Shown here: in pieces, positions 7,190 through 7,558 of the stretch | How the letters are laid out: the number at the start of each line of letters is the position of its first letter | Position numbering within the stretch: position 1 is the stretch's first letter | Origin: Thermoplasmata archaeon | Lineage (GTDB): Archaea > Thermoplasmatota > DAOVMN01 | Direction: 5' to 3' | DNA length: 7,558 nucleotides | Assembly (NCBI GenBank): GCA_030630685.1 | Contig: DAOVMN010000099.1 | Location: 1-7,558, forward strand | Position numbers and translations under genes: made by a program | Notes under the pieces: generated by a model | Told to the model about the DNA's origin: nothing | Databases searched by the model: none | Seen by the model: only the letters and a program-made list of their open reading frames with translations

Positions 7190-7558
7190 ATGAGACAGGT
7201 AAAGAAAATACCAGGACCCTCAGATTTTCCCTTTGCACTCCTGGCCATGATGCTCATTCTCGCAAGTGTGCTCACCTCCATCGACCTATCTGGAGAACCG
7301 GAAAGAGGAGGAGACAATGAGATCACCATCCTAACCCCGGATTATGTTCCAATCCGCTCTCCCTTCATGGTTCATGTTTCTCTGAATCTTTCCGGTGATT
7401 ACCACATCAAGGCCTCGCTGAACTCCATTCACGGGAAATACGCAAGCCGGCTGTGGAACGGAACGAACTGGCTCTACCCCGGCACAAGTTGGTCAAAGAT
7501 GCCCGTTGTATCTGGGAACTTCAGCGGGTTCCTCTACATCATGCCCCATGAAAGTTAT
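7190..7558 (+). CDS. Membrane-anchored or secreted extracellular protein, function unknown, 3'-partial
   Basis: The first 123 residues are visible and the frame is open to the right edge. A short basic N-terminus (R2, K5, K6) is followed by a hydrophobic segment at about 13-31 (FPFALLAMMLILASVLTSI), which is a signal peptide or an uncleaved membrane anchor. The rest should be outside the cell. It is rich in Ser, Asn, Trp and Tyr and looks like beta strands (about 45-118). It has three N-glycosylation sequons, at N66, N90 and N110. The block WNGTNWLYPGTSWSKMPV recalls extracellular beta-sandwich segments of archaeal surface proteins, sometimes those with lamin-tail domains, but this is only a resemblance and no family can be assigned from the visible part. 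It begins 151 bases after the helicase gene with its own promoter, so it is likely a separate transcription unit. Confidence 0.8.
   Translation, partial: MRQVKKIPGPSDFPFALLAMMLILASVLTSIDLSGEPERGGDNEITILTPDYVPIRSPFMVHVSLNLSGDYHIKASLNSIHGKYASRLWNGTNWLYPGTSWSKMPVVSGNFSGFLYIMPHESY

Noticed and set aside
7072..7329. Open frames of 82 codons (plus strand) and 78 codons (minus strand) over the 7190 gene start
   Set aside because: Both overlap the better-supported gene with a basic N-terminus, membrane segment and correctly spaced TATA box.

Overview
The window looks like archaeal DNA, probably euryarchaeal. The evidence is TATA-box/leaderless promoter geometry at two of the three gene starts (AT-rich box centred about 26 bases before the ATG, with no Shine-Dalgarno sequence), an archaeal-type membrane-anchored surface protein with N-glycosylation sequons, and the general style of the genes. 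A Thermoplasmata- or methanogen-like host is possible, but the sequence does not settle it. No rRNA, tRNA, CRISPR array or insertion sequence was seen.

Layout. Positions 3866 down to 1 (minus strand) are one uninterrupted open frame of 1288 codons that runs off the left edge. I retranslated it codon by codon and found no stop. It encodes a very large McrB-family AAA+ NTPase, the motor of a type IV (modification-dependent) restriction system. Ahead of the motor it carries a helical N-terminal domain, two unassigned alpha/beta modules and three EVE/PUA-like modules that are candidate modified-base readers. The C-terminal end of the AAA+ domain, and any mcrC partner, lie outside the window. Positions 3867-4050 are a divergent intergenic region with two promoters, a perfect 14-base inverted repeat and a G-rich tract on the minus strand. 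Positions 4051-7038 (plus strand) encode a 995-residue UvrD-like superfamily 1A helicase fused to a RecB/Cas4-type nuclease with four cysteines placed for an iron-sulfur cluster. Positions 7039-7189 are a 151-base spacer with a weak hairpin, a CTCTG-rich stretch and the promoter of the next gene. Positions 7190-7558 are the 5' part of a gene for a membrane-anchored extracellular protein that runs off the right edge.

How they may work together. The McrB-like protein would recognise modified invading DNA (or RNA) and drive a nuclease partner. The divergently transcribed helicase-nuclease has the architecture of AddAB/AdnAB-type end-resection enzymes and could degrade cut DNA or do host recombination repair. 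A functional link is suggested only by the shared intergenic control region. The surface protein looks unrelated.
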